From NCBI RefSeq assembly GCF_001638985.1, contig NW_017265137.1, positions 833,054 to 897,053 on the forward strand: DNA of 64,000 nucleotides, written 5' to 3'. Positions 62,382-64,000 of this stretch are shown here, piece by piece (the first letter of the stretch is position 1; each line of letters begins with the position of its first letter). The DNA is from Phycomyces blakesleeanus NRRL 1555(-) (taxonomy: Eukaryota; Mucoromycota; Mucoromycetes; Mucorales; Phycomycetaceae). The position numbers were made by a program, and so were the translations under genes. Under the pieces are notes generated by a model. The model had not been told where the DNA came from. It saw only the letters and a list, made by a program, of their open reading frames with translations, and searched no databases.

Positions 62382-64000
62382 TTAATTCTTTCCAAAGAAC
62401 TGGACCATGATCTTGCGTACAAAATTTGAAAGAACATCTGGTTCATCTTGATAAAACGACATTATAACGGCCATGGCAGCACTGGACATCAATACTTCAA
62501 AATGCTTCAACTTGAAGATCAATCGATGCTGGTAGGCAATCAAGTAGAGACTCTGGATAGCTTTTGGAAGTACATACAAAGCTAGCTCACTGCGTCTCTT
62601 CTTATCTTCAATAAATATGGATGTGTAAGCGCATACAAAACCATAGCAGAAGTGGAAATATTTGCTGTTCATCGACGTAATTCCCATATCTACTAGTTTA
62701 CGGTGTACGCACACCTGAGCCTGATAAATGGACACAAAAGACGCCAGAAATGCGCCTGATTTGATTGTGTTGATAGCAGTTCTTGACAGCATCTTTACGG
62801 GGCTATTATTAAATAAGCAATTAAAAGCTGCAGATTTGTTTGTGTATACTTCAACTTACGATTCGAGTACACTTTTCGTTCTCAGGAGAAGCAACGGTAC
62901 AAAGTGAAGGGTACCATATACCGGCATCATACTCTTGAATACAAGCGAAAATCTCTCGATTGCTGTACTATTACAACTGTCCATCCATGGATGAACTGCC
63001 TCACTGTCGATAATTAAAATCAAATCAGAATATATATCCAAGTCATGTGGTTGTCTTAACATAACCTTACCAGGGAGTTACTACTGGTAGAGATGACAGT
63101 TTGCTTACAACGTCAATTGCATGCTGAGTAGGTCTGTGTCTTTTAATAGCATGGAGCGCCTCACCAGCCTCAAATGGGATTTTGCGGATATTTTTGGCAT
63201 TGAGGCGTAACAGAGACTCAGGTACTCGTGCTGCCTTAACCATAAATACATAGAAATCTGGCGGGAGTGTCTGGGGTTGCATCTGGCAATAGCAATATAT
63301 ATTAATAGTAAATAAATAAACGAATGCATTTATGAATTTAATCTCTATATACTTACTGTATACGCATACAAAATCTGTGCGCAAGTCAAACCAAACAAGA
63401 GAGAGTCTCCGTTCTTGAAGTAAAAGATATCCCTGGCTTTTCCTGCGTTGTAAATGGCCTGAACAGCTCTATCGTTTCATACAAATTATTTTTCCTTCTC
63501 TTTTACTATGTTTCCTACAAATCGATCTGGCAACTGACCTGACCAATAATTGCTGAGCAATATCTACTCGTCTATTGGGTTTCTCGAATAATATGGCTAG
63601 ACCAGCCGCTGCACCTCCCACAAAACCATTGAGACGATCTTCTTTACCACGGTAGAGTCTCATGCCATTGTTGACTGATTTCCATAGCAAGGCAAACGAT
63701 CCAAACATGGCTCCGAAGCGTAAAGCATCAAGGTTTTTAAACGACGCGGCAAGTATATTGGCGATCGGAGCCCTGGAAACAAAGGTTTTTTTATTATTTT
63801 TATTATATTTTATTACAAGTTGGCGCGGATAATGTATTTATTCAAAAAGGCTTACTTCTTTCGCATGACTCGCAACAAATACAAGCAGAAATTAACACCA
63901 GCTCGGACTCCGTAAGCCAACAAAAAGGCACCTGGAAGTTACGTTTTATGCAAAATTAGTCCATCTTCCTCTTCTTTAACCAAAATACATACGTGCTCCT
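62382..64000 (-). CDS. TMEM135-like membrane protein, 5' partial
   Basis: TMEM135-type proteins sit in peroxisomal and mitochondrial membranes and affect lipid metabolism and mitochondrial dynamics in animals; the fungal members are little characterised. Exons on the minus strand are >64000-63993, 63931-63856, 63772-63539, 63468-63357, 63282-63071, 63003-62860 and 62802-62382. About 400 residues are visible; the N-terminal part lies beyond the right edge. Repeat-like hydrophobic segments are present: GFVGGAAAGLAILFEKPNRRVDIAQQLL, GLTCAQILYAYT, FKSMMPVYGTLHFVPLLLL and SGAFLASFVSIYQAQVC. The family-typical CEAVHPWMDSC segment is at the start of exon 62860-63003. All junctions keep phase. Confidence 0.85.

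Overview
This window is nuclear DNA from a filamentous fungus, most likely an early-diverging Mucoromycota species (Mucorales-like). The evidence is AT-rich intergenic DNA, compact genes with many short introns of roughly 45 to 110 bases, a secreted RNase T2 resembling Rhizopus RNase Rh, and conserved fungal genes (Whi3/Scw1-type RNA-binding protein, Pex24/Pex30-type dysferlin-domain protein, SAPS protein, GCP2). The species cannot be fixed from the sequence alone. I rebuilt gene models by hand: splice sites were chosen so that exon phases join and the protein matches its family. In every model the exon lengths sum to whole codons.

Layout, left to right. MCM6 (replicative helicase, 5' end cut by the window edge) converges on a zinc-finger gene of unknown function. 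After 3 kb of AT-rich DNA containing a MITE-like element comes CSN5, the deneddylase of the COP9 signalosome, divergent from a dysferlin-domain peroxin-like gene. A DUF4112 membrane protein and a CNT-type nucleoside transporter follow. A 3.7 kb gene-poor gap then holds two degenerate ORFs of unknown origin. Next come a Whi3-like RNA-binding protein, inositol-3-phosphate synthase (INO1), GET4, an ankyrin-repeat protein, a PMS1/MLH2-type MutL homologue and the RNase T2.

From 34.9 to 40.1 kb is a transposon-rich stretch: a Tc1/mariner (DDE_3) transposase with terminal inverted repeats, followed by a short intact ORF carrying only a CENP-B/pogo-type DNA-binding region. Then come STE14-type isoprenylcysteine methyltransferase and IST1 (a tight divergent pair), a SAPS-domain phosphatase-associated protein, an HSPA12-like Hsp70, a GNAT acetyltransferase, gamma-tubulin complex protein GCP2, a four-helix membrane protein, a WD40 protein, an EH-domain protein and a TMEM135-like protein that runs off the right edge.

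These are ordinary eukaryotic neighbours rather than a functional cluster. Most genes are housekeeping genes and sit in divergent or convergent pairs. I saw no CRISPR array, tRNA, rRNA or obvious secondary-metabolite cluster. The least expected observations are four GC-AG introns, three of them in the single MutL-like gene, the composite unknown zinc-finger gene, the HTH-only transposase-derived ORF, and several uncatalogued inverted-repeat elements. I did not find convincing evidence of a wholly new biological system.
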